64,000 nucleotides of DNA from Ryuthela nishihirai (GCA_038380435.1 JAWZYU010000019.1:23089801-23153800), one strand, 5' to 3'; shown: positions 12,091-24,240, counted from the first letter of the stretch. Notes: a model not told the origin generated them from the letters alone. Numbers and translations are program-made.

Positions 12091-13124
12091 CACCCTTCCC
12101 AGTTTCACCAAACCGCTTTTCACGCTTGCTACACATCAGTTAACTCAGCATGTCATGTGCTTTCGACTGTTGATCGACACATGCACACCACTTGCAATTT
12201 TGCAGTTGTGCTTACATAATTTTCATTGAATGATAACATTGAAAAATCATATGAACTTATTTGATTACCTGATACAATCTGTACTAACACAATTGAACTT
12301 ATTTGGTTACCTAATGCAATCTGTACCAACTACAATAAAACCAAAATTCGAGTTTAAGCTTGAATTTGGTTCTGTGAAATAAAGTTTAAAATATTTCACC
12401 AAGAATGCATAAAATATTTTTCTACACAATTTTTATTGAACCTAATAGATTTGTTCGTAGTAAGTGAAGTACTCATTTCAATAACAGTTCTTTTTATCTC
12501 ACCATTGTTTATTTCCATTACACCAATAGCACACACCTGAATTAAATCCTGGCAAGAAATTTAAGATTTGTGCATATCATTTAACCCTACCATTTTTTTT
12601 TTGTAGAGTGTCAATAATTACAGGATTTACACTAAGTAATTGTGAAGATACTTTTGAATAACCCTGTTCTTAGATTAGGGATTTTTTAAAATTACCTCAA
12701 TAGCCTAGCAAATTACATGAGCTTGTTATGCTCTTTAATCCATCTCTGTTTAACATTTCTTATGAACTGATTCATAGTTTTTTATTAAGCATGGACACTT
12801 TAAAGGCAAATAAAGTGTATACTTTTGCAATCAAAGTTGTATTCTCTATTTTACTCTATATCACTGTGCATTACATTGATATAGAGTAAATTTATTAACT
12901 GTAAATCAGCACTGTGGCTTAAACCACCTTTTATAAATAATATATGTTCCTGGAGTTTGAGTATATTTTTCAGAGTAAAATCATAGATCAAATACCTTAC
13001 TGCAAACAGTTGAAAACTCTGCCCCAGATCAACATTAACAAGAATGCAAAAAGTTTATGACATATGCTTGAACCAGATATAAAATGATAACAGTTTTATC
13101 TTCATTAATTATTTTTTTAATGCA
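12091..13124. other. No gene; AT-rich, one hairpin
   Basis: Nothing coding was recognised. A 13-bp-arm inverted repeat (ttactctatatca / tgatatagagtaa) lies at 12851-12889. Confidence 0.5.
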
Positions 13125-13362
13125 GAGTTGGAATCATGATTCATCAGACTAGATGACATGTTTCCAGTTCTCCACACTCCAGTTGCAATAGACCCTTGCA
13201 AATTGCAGCCTCATCTTTCAGTGTCTTGCAGTCAACAAGGGGACACAATGTGGACATCAACTGCCATAGCCTATTTTTTCCATGGTACTACGGATAGCCT
13301 TTGTGCATAAGTTGTGGATGCACCGTCATTCAATTCCAATATCTGCTCCATGGTGGTCTTGT
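13125..13362 (-). repeat. Inverted fragment of the Tc1 element at 14.6 kb
   Basis: This is the reverse complement of roughly 15005-15245 in the Tc1 element at 14632-15842. It shares 'atcatgattcatcagac', 'catgtttccagttctcc', 'caacaaggggacacaatg' and 'ctgctccatgg'. It is an internal fragment without TIRs, so it is a deletion remnant, not a MITE. Confidence 0.8.
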
Positions 13363-13439
13363 GCAATTTGTGCAAAATATTTTTGTTTTTCATAACCACC
13401 ATTTTTTGAAATGTATATCATTATTAAATTTTATCCAAC

Positions 13440-13845
13440 TTTTTTTGATATAATAGTAGAAAACAGATGTAAATAAATAGGCAACACTCACGCTAAAATA
13501 TTATTAATAAATTAATCAATAAATAGTAAATCTACAGAGTTACATGTTGACTATAAAGTCAATAAATAGGTTTTTACTCTTCATTAATTCATTAATAACA
13601 CTTTAGCATGAGTGACTTATTTATGTACCTTACAAAGTGCAGTATTAAAAATTAAAGTTGCTTTTCCTGATCATAGATGGTGCCAGCAGCAACAATGACA
13701 GGAGAGTGATATGACACATTAGTGGAAATAAGAAGGGGCCAGCATTAGTTTAGTGGTCTTAGAACACTCTGGCATGAATATGTAACAACTTGGGTTCGAA
13801 TTCCGCATGTCAGCAAAACTAATTTTTTCCACTAAACTATATATT
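13440..13845 (+). repeat. SINE-C-like composite repeat with tRNA-like core
   Basis: Contains a tRNA-like segment at about 13735-13815: an A-box-like ttagtttagtgg and a B box ggttcgaattcc. The same components occur at 36150-36465 in reverse, except that the block 'tcaataaatagtaaat' (13518-13570) has the same strand in both copies while the tRNA-like part is flipped. One copy therefore carries an internal inversion. Confidence 0.55.
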
Positions 13846-14276
13846 GGTTTAAATATGTAGGTCTGTAACTTTTTCAATGCCAGGACCTGATTGATTTTCA
13901 AAAATCACTACAAATGAATTTGCAATGTATTTTTTATGCTTATCTACATTTTTTCCCTTTAATTTTTATACCTTTTGTTCAGAATTAAATGCTTTTTCTC
14001 TTAGTATGTATTGTTAGCTATTTCATTCATTAGCTGTTTCATAATAAGGCTTAGAAGTTGAGTTGCATTTTTTGGAGGAAAGAAACCCTGGTACTGTAAG
14101 GGCTAGAGAAAGTAAAACAGGAACCTTATGTTTGATTTTTAAATGCTGCAAGTATAAATTTTTAAGTTTTATCAGCAGATCACCCAGTTTTTTTATTCAT
14201 AGTTCTGCATGTTTATTGTAAGCTAAAATTATGTATTAGTTGGCTATCAAAACTAAAAGTAGTTATTTATTTTTAG

Positions 14277-14445
14277 TTGTGCTTACTACAGAAGAGGAGA
14301 TGGCATCAGCAAATGTTCCATTGGACAGAAGAGATTATTGCATTGATTTTTACATGAAATTTCTCTCTTGTCGTGCTGATCATTTCCCACTTATTTATAA
14401 ATGCAAACATGAAGTTCATGAACATGATAAATGTGAATACGAGGA
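14277..14445 (+). CDS. NDUFB7: NDUFB7, internal coding exon
   Basis: NADH:ubiquinone oxidoreductase 1 beta subcomplex subunit 7, an accessory subunit of mitochondrial complex I on the intermembrane-space side. The exon encodes VLTTEEEMASAN, then 'RRDYCIDFYMKFLSCRAD' and 'YKCKHEVHEHDKCEYE'. These hold the twin CX9C motifs (C-9-C twice) that form disulfides in the CHCH fold and direct import through MIA40. The acceptor is a T-rich tract with AG at 14275-14276; the donor is GTAAGT at 14446-14451. The exon starts and ends in phase 2 and joins the 29586 exon in frame. The N-terminal exon(s) were not found upstream in this window and are probably outside it, given the intron sizes here. Confidence 0.92.
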
Positions 14446-14505
14446 GTAAGTTTGCACATTTTTTATTGTTTTAGAAGTACATTGAAAGTTTTTTGCAACT
14501 CTTAA

Positions 14506-15962
14506 CCCTTTAAAGTGTCATCTCACAATGAATACAATAGTGATAAAGATAATTTTTTTTACTTTTTCAACAGAAAAACAACTGAACTATGAAAGTTTAT
14601 TCTGCAGTGACTGACAGAATATATATATATACACTGAATGGGCAAATTATTATATACACCCCAATAACAATATGCAAAGCAGAAGTATATTCAGTCAGGT
14701 GGGATGCTGAAACTGACAATGCCTATAAATAGAGCAGATATCTACGGAATGGAAACCAGTCACGGAAAAGTAATCATGGGTAAAGGCAGTGACATACATG
14801 AGTTTGACCATGGCCAGATAGGTGTGAGGAAGGCCAGTTGTTTAATCACTGCAACTGCTGAACTGTTGAGATTTCCATACCAGACCATCACGTGTATACC
14901 AAGACTATGTGAAATTCGGCAGAACTTCCAACCAGAAGAAGAAATGTAGACATTCAATTGACTCTCGAGGTGAGCACAGACTGTCCCACATTGTTACAAG
15001 GAATTGCATGACTGCCATGGAGCAGATATTGGAATTGAATGAGGGTGCATCCACAACTTATGCACAAAGACTATCCGTAGTACCATGGAAAAAATAGGCT
15101 ATGGCAGTTGATGTCCACATTGTGTCCCCTTGTTGATTGCAAGACACCAAAAGATTAGACTGCAGTTTGCAAGGGAGCAGTTTCCTATTGCAACTGGAGT
15201 GTGGAGAACTGGAAACATGTTATCTGGTCTAATGAATCATGATTTCAACTCTATCATGCTAATAGGAGGGTGCATATGTGGTGTAAACCACATGAAGTGA
15301 TGGACCCAGCTTGCTAAGTTGGGGTCATACATAGGCAGATGGAGGTGATTGGAACAGTTTGGGGTGCATTTACATGGGCTTCCTTGGGGTTCTTTGTACC
15401 AATCAAGACCTCTGTCAACAACACAAGGTATGTGAACAACCTCACTGACCATCTACACCCATTTGTAACGATTCTCTTTTTGTGCCATGATGCCATCTTT
15501 CAACAGGATAATGCCACACTAAATACTACGAGTGGCAACCAATTGTCTCCAGGAGCATTCAAGTGAATTTACCACACTTGAATGGCCCCCTCAATTGCTG
15601 GACCTCAATCCCATTGAGAATTTGTGGGACAAATTGGAAAGATCTGGTCGAATCCACCAACCCCCACTGGCAGCTGTGGATACTCTATGATAGGCAATCC
15701 TCGCTTCATGGATGGCAGTACCACCTCTGTGTTTTCAACACTTCATTGAGTCCTTACAAAGATGTCTGGCTACTGTTGTTAGGGCAAAAGGTGGAGCAAC
15801 AAGTTATTAGATAGATGTATATAATAAATTGTCCAATAAATGTAGGTCATGTTACATACCAAAAAAAAATAGCATTTCATTCTGAAAAATAACAGAAATT
15901 CAAATGAAAGCTGCTGAATCCTAATTTTAAAAAATAGTAAACCGTTTTGGACACTTTCAGGG
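14506..15962. mobile_element. TTAA-flanked (piggyBac-like) non-autonomous element
   Basis: Flanked by TTAA at 14502-14505 and 15963-15966. The termini are ccctttaaagtgtc on the left and, read inwards, ccctgaaagtgtcc on the right: an imperfect 14-bp TIR. Outside the nested Tc1 (14632-15842) only about 250 bp remains, with no coding sequence. TTAA target use is typical of piggyBac elements; the family call is an inference from the ends alone. Confidence 0.6.
14632..15842 (+). mobile_element. Tc1-like transposon, 1.2 kb, with decayed transposase
   Basis: The TIRs are gggcaaattattatataca on the left and ggacaatttattatataca read inwards from the right, flanked by TA at 14630-14631 and 15843-15844. 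The interior reads as a heavily broken Tc1 transposase: 'SLGCIYMGFLGVLCTNQ' (15350-15420) fits the GxGxxxxxG region, a 'FQQDNATLNT' frame at 15500 fits the second catalytic region, and 15595-15660 (PLNCW.S.PLRICG.NWKDLV) fits the 'DLNPIENLWD' segment in shifted frames. Stops are frequent. It is nested in a TTAA element. Confidence 0.8.
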
Positions 15963-15966
15963 TTAA

Positions 15967-16734
15967 GGACTAGGTTTCCACATTTTTCTAACTTTATCGT
16001 CTTGACATTTCAGTGAATTCTGTTATTCATTGTGCCCTTGTGCTTGAAAGTGGGACACAATTATGCTATTATTTTCAACTTTGAAAATGTTTGCAGCAAA
16101 ATAATTTCCCATTCAACCACCTTGACACATTATAAGAAATTCCATCTCAATATTTTTAAAGTGGAATGTGCCTACATATACAAATGTCTTATTTGGCATT
16201 GCATGGCATTTAAATGGTCATTGCAAAAGCATATAAAAATCAAAGAAATGCAAAAATAAATATATCGTATTAACATATAAGCAGAAAATTTTTAGAAGAA
16301 AAATTGTTTTTATAAAAAGAGGGTTGGTTTATATGTGAATGAATTAAAAAGAAAATAATGAAACATTTTTTTTACCCAACATACTATTTAATGAAATGAA
16401 CTGTTCTCTCTACAATCTATGTGAGAAGGGTACAATAATTTCTGGATATCTCCTTTGCTTTGGATTTCTTCAGTTGATTGCTTGGCATCCTAATCTGACT
16501 GGTCCTTTAGGAAGACTGTCATTAATGTGATAAATGCAAAGTCTAATCCTTTTCAAATGGTCTTGATGATGGAGGGAGTCATATGGGAATGTAAGGGAGT
16601 TATTTGGGTTCAAAGGAGTTTCGCAGCATTTATTTTGCCTTTAACTCTTACAGTGCCAGGCTTGATGAGCTGAATTGTACCTCGTAGCCAGGCTTTTTTT
16701 TATTCAGCTGTGTTTAATTAGGAAAATGAATTTA
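15967..16734. other. No gene recognised
   Basis: AT-rich intron sequence. A 75-codon frame at 16032 has no recognisable features. Confidence 0.5.
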
Positions 16735-17170
16735 TTTTGCTGAGTAAATAATGAAAGGAAATAATGCATGTTATATACCAAATAAACGGCATTTCAGGAT
16801 TTTATGAAAAAACAAAAATGAGAAGTATTTTAATTTTAATAGAATTTTTTCAGAGTGATATAGTGAAAGAGAGGATCTCTCAAAGCAAAAATTAATTTTA
16901 AAAAAGACTAATGGACAAAAATAATCATAATGCATATGAAGTGAAAGAAAAATTTCCCAGGGTAATAGGAAAATTACTCTTTTTCTCAGTGGCCTACTTT
17001 GAGAAATTTCTTTACTGTTTCTTTTCCAGTCAAAGAGTGAACTTTGACTGGACTTTTCCAGTCAAAGGCAGACTTTGTTTTGCCAAATACCCAATCAACA
17101 GAAATAGGCCATGTTATATACCAAAGGTACACTTAATTCTTTCAGTTATTTTAATCACAATTTCTTAATT
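16735..17170 (+). repeat. Dispersed repeat D, second copy
   Basis: Matches 2690-3440 without the SINE-B: 'ggaaataatgcatgttat', 'ataatcataatgcatatg' and 'caacagaaataggccatg'. The order of blocks is conserved, which supports a single repeat family. Confidence 0.5.
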
Positions 17171-17279
17171 CTAGTTTTGAAATTACTTGAATTTGGTTAA
17201 AAATATTACTAAGACATATCTTTCAAAATTTGAATTTTTCAGTTTAAGGCAGATGCAACACATATATATATATGCTGGT

Positions 17280-17700
17280 GTTGTAATAAGAAAAAATTAT
17301 GAAATGTAGTGTTGCCAACTCTGAAAGAGGAAATCACATCTATTCTCAGCAGCCACAAAATTTACATGTTATGATTTTTATGTTCACAGTTTGGGGAAGC
17401 AAAAAATGGCAATATTGGATATGGCAGTGATTGACCATTTCCCTTAGGAATATCATGGTAAATATTTTTGCTTCTAGCAAGCCCCCCCCCCCCCACTTTT
17501 GGATACACAATTATAAAAAGACCTTGCTCAAAAATGAATTAAAATAGCTTAAAGTTCTCTGCCATTTAGCAATAAAATGTTTAAGTTTAGCATTCAAACT
17601 ATTTGCATATTAAGTTTTTTTTTTTCAATTTGAAATTGGCCAGTACAACTTGAATGATAACTAAGTTCTGACACTGCAATAAAGGTTAGTTTTATGAGTA
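17280..17700 (+). repeat. Dispersed repeat E, copy 1
   Basis: Shares blocks with 18615-18870: 'aatatttttgcttctagc', 'agtgttgccaactc' and 'tggcagtgattgacc'. It also shares a block with 26878-27000: 'aaaaagaccttgctcaaa' and 'caaactatttgcatatt'. Non-coding; contains a 14-C run at 17481. Class unknown. Confidence 0.5.
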
Positions 17701-17751
17701 CCCCCATTCCAGTTCTTTAGGACAAATTTAACATGTATATATGTTGCTGTT

Positions 17752-17833
17752 GCGTGGCCAAGTGGTTAGCATGCTTGGCTACTGATTGAAGGAACCTAGA
17801 TTCGAGCCCCAGGTAATGCATGGATGTTTGTTG
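17752..17833 (+). mobile_element. SINE-B head fragment
   Basis: Only the tRNA-like head survives (A box tggccaagtgg, B box gattcgagccc), plus the 'gcatggatgtttg' start of the body. The 3' body is missing. Confidence 0.8.
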
Positions 17834-18532
17834 TTGTAACGCTCCAAAATGTAATTAGTTTCCAGATAGTTCAGGTACCAGGGAATTAATCCTGCCAATA
17901 ATGTTAAATGAGGGTTCTGAGTACTTAGTACTATTAGCTTTACATTTCAGAAAAGAACTTAAAAGATTGTTGATCATTAAAAGTAAATTCTGTTCAAGAG
18001 AAAAAATAAAAAGTCAAAAACTATTTCATAAAACAAATAAAGTTTATTTCCAAAAATCTGGACTCACCAAAATGCAACTTCCTTCTACAAAAATATCTTG
18101 ACAACTCTGCTCACTCTAACAAAACCGTTCCTCTCTGAGCTCCAACAGAGCTCTAATTCTCCGCTAACAATTCTAACATTTTAACTCAGTGACCTAATAT
18201 CACTTACAGTACACATTCTGTGCAACAGACACATGTGTTGCACACTAGGAAGTTACATTTGCATAATTTGATGAATGCACTCTCACTCTAGCTATGATGC
18301 AAGAGGGAGTGTATCCTTCTGTATGCATTAGTGGCTGTTAATCAAATATTGGAGTTGTGCATGCGCTACTCCTCTTGCGGGATGGGCAAGGAAATATGAT
18401 GATTCAACTTAAAAATTTAATAATAAATGATTGTTGGCTTTCTGTACAATTAAAAAATTAGTCTTGAAATAAAATAATAATTATAACATAAAGTAAAACT
18501 GGTTAAGAAAAAGTAAAAGTGAATGTGTGAAC
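17834..18532. other. No gene recognised
   Basis: AT-rich intron DNA with one 66-codon frame of no recognisable family. Confidence 0.45.
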
Positions 18533-18612
18533 CATCACATTGTCTTTCCACTGAGGTCTTGCTGTCCCCACATATCTCTGTGGCAAGCAGCTGCTTGAGA
18601 GGGTACTTATTA
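18533..18612 (+). mobile_element. SINE-B tail fragment
   Basis: Contains the degenerate 'ctgaggtcttgctgtcc' body and the 'agcagctgcttgagagggt' tail. The head is missing; the repeat E copy at 18615 follows directly. Confidence 0.7.
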
Positions 18613-18614
18613 TT

Positions 18615-18870
18615 ATTGCAATAAGAAAAAATAATAAAATAGTGTTGTCAACTCCAATTGATAAAATCATGCTAAACATCAGAAAATGGCACAATGAATT
18701 TGGCAATGATTACTGTTTCTCGTAGGAATGGCATGGGAAATATTTTTGCTCCTAGCAAGTCCCCCTTTTGAAATTCGGACTTGAAATTGACCACTACAAC
18801 TTAGATGAAAACCTAAAATACTGTCAGATTTTGAAGTTTCTATTATGATTTTAGGTCTGTAAATGGTAAC
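18615..18870 (+). repeat. Dispersed repeat E, copy 2
   Basis: Same blocks as 17280-17700 in the same order, more diverged. It ends shortly before the LINE leader. Confidence 0.5.
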
Positions 18871-19169
18871 TAGGTGTAAATTGGAAGGAGAGCTGTATGC
18901 CAATCCCCAGTGATGTGCACAGAACCGGCCAGGCCTGGCACCTAATGTCTGACCCCGCTTTCTCGTGGTGCAGGCCATTAGTACCTTTCAAAAAAGATAT
19001 TCTCTTTGGAAGGGGAAGGCTGCCAGTTCAGTATGGCCTATTGATCTGGTCATCTATGGCCATTTTTTCTTCTTTTTTTCAACCCTGCTGAGGAGTGGTC
19101 AACTTCACAGTGTTATACCTACTGGACTGGTTTATGGATTTGAACTTGATTATAGATCCTGAACTTGCT

Positions 19170-19552
19170 GGGGCGGGGGTGGCTCAGTCGGTAGTGCGTC
19201 AGGCTCGTAATCTGTAGTTCCCAGGTTCGAGTCCCAGCTGGGTCAGCGTTGAGATTTATCTCCGCAAACTTCCCTGCCCTGCCCATGGTCAGTAGGGGAC
19301 ACCGATGGGCTTGGAAAGGCCGCCGTCCGTCGGATGGGACGTTAAGCCATGGCCCCGTGTGTGGGAGGGCCATACCCTGTGCACGTTAAAGAACACGCTG
19401 GATGGCCTTGACGGGAGGCTACCATCTGTCTCCCAACAGCTGTTCCAGTGGGTCCCCTCCCCCAACCTTCTCTGAGCCTTTGGGGTCCATGTGACCTGGC
19501 CATTTAGCCCATTGTGTGCAAAAAAGTGCCGCTCAGAGGTAAAACAACCCAA
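19170..19552 (+). mobile_element. SINE-A in the LINE leader, full length
   Basis: This copy looks closest to the family consensus: head 'gggggtggctcagtcgg', anticodon-like loop ctcgtaatc, B box ggttcgagtccc, 3' end 'gcgaggtaaaacaaccc'-like (here gctcagaggtaaaacaaccc). Target duplications of 12 bp, cctgaacttgct, lie at 19158-19169 and 19553-19564. The interrupted LINE leader reads through cleanly when the SINE and one duplication are ignored. Confidence 0.93.
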
Positions 19553-19967
19553 CCTGAACTTGCTGCACTGGTGGGCCTCTGTTGCAGATGAATCTGCTGC
19601 TGTGTTTGTTTCTGGGTTGCCAGCCCCAAATGAACAGAGGCATGGGATACCTTATATCAGCTGGTGGATAATCCTGATCAGAGGCCATTGCATGTACCTG
19701 AACCTCACTTAGCTAGTTGGGCATGATCAATCCTAAACTGGAGTAATGTGTCTCAGGCAGGCCATATGGCTCTTGAAAAAGTCCACTTGAAAAGGTGGTG
19801 TCTGAAGTTCCTACCAGCATCAGTGACTTCAGCCTTTAACAAAGGAGGAACAGGTCTTTGCCCCATGCCTGTGATCAGGGGGCTGTTTGATATTGTTGGC
19901 CCTACCTATCTCAATAAATCTAGTTTCTTTAAAAATCCTACTAATCATTTTCTTTCTGCAGGAACAT

Positions 19968-21078
19968 GGAACATGAGGACATTACATAGAGATTATTCTC
20001 TTGATGTCCTCATGCAGAAATTCCAGCGCTATGACCTAGATATTCTAGGCTTGCAAGAGACCAGATGGACAGGTGAGATACTTAAAAATAACTTGAAATT
20101 TCTCTTTTCAAGGAAGGAGAATGGAAAGCATCTCCAAGATGTAGGTTTGCTTCTCAGTAGACACACCAGTGATGCTCTTCTAGGACATGACTGCATTAAT
20201 GAAAAATTTCTTAGAGCAAAATTTAAAACAAAAGTTAAAGACTTGAATGTCATCTGTTGTTATGCCCCCACAGAGGACTCTGATGAGAATGAGAAGGATA
20301 TGTTTTACAGCCAACTTCAGGATATTTTGAATTCTGTGAAGAAAGGAGATATTTCTTTTATGCTAGGTGACTTCAATGCTAAAGTTTGGTACTGACTCAC
20401 CTCTGGGCAGGAGTTTTAGGTCTCTTTGGCATTGGTAGTTCCAATGGCAATGGGGAATGTCTCATACAGGTAAGTAAAATTAATGGTTTACAAATAACTA
20501 ACACATACTTCAAACAGGGAGGCATTTATAAATATACCTGAGTTTCACCTGATGGGTTGCACAGTAATATGATAGATTATATTTTAATTAACAGAAAATG
20601 GGCCAGTTCAGCTAGGAATACCAGATCATACAGGGGAGCCAAAATTGGGTCTGACCATTATCTGCTCAAAAGTGTCTTGCAGCTGAATCTTAAGAAATGT
20701 TGTGCTAAGGTTAAGAAAATTACCTTCAACACTGAAGGTCTGAAAGATCCAGATATAGCCAAAGCATACCATGATAGGCTACTTAGTCATTATGACAATC
20801 ATGGTTTGGTTACTGCTGAAGTTGAGAAAGAATGGGATCAGTTTAAATAGGCTTTTCTTGAAACCAACATTACTCTTTTGGGTAAAAGGAAAGAGAGGAA
20901 ACAAAATTATTTGAGTGATAAGGCTATGGAACTTATTTTTGAAAGGAGGAAGTGCAGAATTAATATGAATCAACACCCTACTAGCCCTAACAGAAGGCAT
21001 TACAATGAGCTTAATAAATGTGTAAAGGATCAGTTAACAGCTGATAAGTATCTTTGGCTTGATAGCTTGGCTGACTAG
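19968..21078 (+). pseudogene. LINE endonuclease and linker (broken)
   Basis: The open frame 19748-20395 includes 5' leader sequence and then the endonuclease from 'GTWNMRTLHRDYSLDVL'. It shows 'DILGLQETRW' (Glu), 'NVICCYAPTEDSDENE' and 'DISFMLGDFNAK' (Asp, Asn). A stop follows at 20396. The frames at 20557-20850 and 20878-21078 carry 'GAKIGSDHYLLKSVLQ' (SDH) and the linker. All endonuclease catalytic motifs are present, but a break near 20396-20556 separates them. Confidence 0.85.
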
Positions 21079-21085
21079 GCAAAGG

Positions 21086-21572
21086 AAACAGCATAACTAG
21101 CATGAATTTATCATTTATATTTGTTTAAAATTTTGCATTTATTACTTTCAGGTCATCTAATAGTGAAACTTAAAACTATGAAAGACCATTCCATGATCGA
21201 AAAAGCAAAGGAAAAACGGCGAATGCAAAAATGCCTGCGTAAAGGAAAAATGGTGAATGAAAAAAAAAACTGCTCAATACTCCATCAGTAAAAACAGCAA
21301 CTCTACATAGCATTGCAAACAAAGATGCTGTTAACAAAAACGCCGTAAAAAAAACTGCTGCCTATGCTGGTGCCTGTACTTAACACCCTGGAGCAAAAAT
21401 GCCAGTGACTAGATATAAAGCCACCTACCAAAACACAGCCCAATTATTTGCTTTGGGTAGCTTATTTTCAAATAACTGTTGCTACTGATCTGCTTATTGC
21501 TCTCTGCTTGGTTTGTGTATGTGATTAAAAAAATTTTTAAGAGATAAAAATTTTATAGGTATTGATGAAATA
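21086..21572. other. No gene recognised
   Basis: A-rich stretch after the truncated LINE. No frame and no repeat shared with the rest of the window was recognised. Confidence 0.5.
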
Positions 21573-22515
21573 TTATGATTCACATTTTCTGAATCTGCCA
21601 ATTTCTGCTCCAAATAGGCCATAACTTGCTAGTTTTGTGAACACTGGCACAGCCCTTGATAAACCTGTTGTTTGACATATAAGAAGTACAAGATAATCCT
21701 TTATCTCTTTAATCATTTTGGGCAAAACAATATTGGTGTAGTATTGGCCATTTATAATCATTTTATCAAGCAAGGTGTACACAGCTACCACTCCTTGGGA
21801 ATTGAAAAAATTGTGAACATCTTTCAGAGGATTTGGGGATTTTATCTTCCGCACCCAAACATAGGTGTCGATCTTTCTGGTAGTTGTATAGTAATAAAAT
21901 CATGTCTTATCACCTGTGACAATATCTGTTACCTGTTTGGGGCCACTACATTCAAACATTACCAGCATCTCCATGCATGAGGTGACCCTAGCCCTATTTT
22001 GTTGTTCCATCAGTTTGTGGAGTACCCATTTGGCATAGATCTTTTGGAACTTTAAATATTGATGAATAATTGTTTCCACACTGCTGATCAATAACACTGA
22101 CATCTAAACTTATTACCTGAATGGTGATTAGGGGTTTTCCTTAATGAATTCATGAACAGCAGCGATGGTTCTCTCATTCACGACCACCTTCAGTCTTCTT
22201 GCACAAAGGAGATCTTTGAAGTTCTGCTGTCCTCTGAATTTGAGCATCCATCCAATAACAGTGCCTTATGAACAGGCATGATTCCCATATAATTATGATA
22301 AATGGGCATAATTTTTTTGTGTGTGTGTGTGTTTTGTCCCTAAGCTTCGTTTTTGGGAAAAATGTAAAATTTTTCCATCTTTAGTAGGCTCCATAGCAAC
22401 AATGCACAGATTTCACAGAGAAGAAAGAAATAATGATCTGACCTTTGTCTAAACTTGCCATTATATGTTAAAAACAATCTTTCAAACAAGTTATAGCTCA
22501 TTAACTTCGGAGGAA
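21573..22515 (-). pseudogene. Mariner-superfamily transposase relic
   Basis: Reverse-strand frames give 'CSGPKQVTDIVTGDKT' (the 'ITGDETW' region with the first catalytic Asp). The frame 21854-21573 gives 'PLKDVHNFFNSQGVVAVY' and 'MIINGQYYTNIVLPKMI', which fit the mariner/Tc1 'FFNSQG.V.....G.TVNGQYY' section. The DNA-binding half (about 22500-22150) is visible only in pieces. Many stops; a TG dinucleotide run lies at 22318-22332. No TIRs identified. Confidence 0.7.
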
Positions 22516-23333
22516 TGAGTGCAAATCCACAGACGTGTCAAGAACTTTTTTTTAATGTCCTCGATAAAATGAATTGCAAATTAAAAAAACATTTATTGAA
22601 CAATTAAGAGAAAGCATTAATTGTATTTAAAATGTAATGTAAAAATTTTCAGAAACCATTGATAAAAATCATTAATATTTACTTGACCCTGCATAGCTGC
22701 TGAAATTTTCTCAGAATTGAGGTTTGGGCCAGATTAACATCTTTGCCTCGGGGGATCCTCAAGGAGAACCTTACTTTTAAGGATGTAAATATTTAAAATA
22801 TTTCAGAAAAATTCCAATAAAAGAAGGAAAGAAGCAGAGAGATGAAAGAATGGCAAATTTGAAAATATTGAAAGTTTAGAACCACCCACAACCACTTAAT
22901 TGCATATATCTCTATCAGATACCTAATATCATTGTCTTATCCATGTGACTGTAGATAAGACTAGCTATGAAATATCTGCAACTCTCTATAATTTGATTTT
23001 TTTTTAACCCTGTAAAAATATTGACTTGGTTTTTGAAAATTCTTGATTGAAATTGTAGATGTAATTTTAAAAGTGAATAATAATACTGTGAACATAATTT
23101 TTCTTTTTACTTTCCCATTTTAATTTTAAATTGAATCACAACTAGTTTTGATTTTTAAAATTGTTATTGATTACTGCTTCTAATTTTGTGTTAGACTCAT
23201 AATATATTCAGAAATGTAAAAATGTATGTAATTGTATCTTTCGAACCCAGATATTTCTTCTTATTATTTCGTACCTATACATATAAGAAATACAGTGTTT
23301 AAATATAGTTAAATTTTTGGCTACTCTGCGGTG
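22516..23333. other. No gene recognised
   Basis: AT-rich intron DNA with no conserved frame or named repeat. Confidence 0.5.
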
Positions 23334-24054
23334 TAGGATCCTCAGCCACCTTGTACTTTTCCCCAGGAAAACCTGTAACATTCAGTTGCAATATGATATC
23401 CATCCGCATGTTCAAATGTTTATGACTGATATATGCTGTTTAGAATAATTCTCTCTAATGAGATTATTTGTTTTCGGGGCTTTTCTTAAGTTGATTCTTA
23501 AAATTTACTTTTGATATTTATTTTAGGGGCTTTTTTTAAGTGCAAAACGAGGTTTCATTGTTTAGCGATAAGTGTTGTTAATGAAATCTTTTGATGAGAT
23601 TATTTATTTTTGCAGCTTTATTTCAGTAAGGAACAAGTAGTTATTCTTTAGCGATAAAAGCTGTTAATAAAATCTAGTTTTGATGAGAATATTAATTTTT
23701 GGAGCTTTTTTAAGTGCAGAACGAAGGTTAATTGTTAATAAAGTCTAATTTTAATAAAATTGTTTAATTTTCGGGGTTTTTTATTAAGTGCGAAATGAGA
23801 GTTCATTTTGTAGCAATAAGTGTTAATAAAATCTTGTTTTGATGAGATTATTCTCAGTAATTTTTTTAGTGCAGAAACATGATTTTCTTCTGTGTGGCAT
23901 TGCATATTTCTTTTATTTATATATATCCTTTAAATTATATATATATACTGTATATCCTCAATAAGCATCTCAAGGTGTGGAATGGAATACTTTTACCATT
24001 CAGACTTTTTTTTCACTGCAGCGAAATAAAACAAGATGGCGGCTGAGGATCCTG
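23334..24054 (-). mobile_element. Element X1: TIR element with minisatellite cargo
   Basis: Ends in inverted repeats: ggatcctcagccaccttgta on the left, and acaagatggcggctgaggat plus cc on the right. The interior (about 23440-23870) is a tandem array. Read on the - strand its core is 'aaaagccccgaaaacaaat', the same core as the arrays in X2 and X3, so X1 lies in reverse orientation. No transposase is encoded. The right TIR contains a YY1-type motif aagatggcggc (24033-24043). Confidence 0.7.
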
Positions 24055-24240
24055 TACTGAAGTTCTGCCAAATTTTTTTCTACTCTTTTGTTTTGCATTC
24101 CCTCTCCCAACTATTAGCCCATAGCAAACATAATAGTTTTCTGTGCCCAAAGCACATGTGCTCCCATGCTCTAAAGGCTTATTTTTGAGGTTTGGGAGCT
24201 TTGACTGTCATTTTCAAGTAACATAGCATGAAAGTTGAGT

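Larger units (their letters stand above)
18885..21085 (+). mobile_element. RTE/CFDP2-like LINE, truncated at the 3' end
   Basis: Starts with the same leader as the 6-10 kb copy ('gaccccgctttctcgtgg', 'ccattagtacctttcaaa'). It continues through the endonuclease and the linker to the RT, then stops at about 21085 before any RT motif. Loss of the 3' end is unusual for a LINE, since incomplete insertion removes the 5' end, so a later deletion is likely. A SINE-A is inserted in the leader (19170-19552). Confidence 0.85.
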
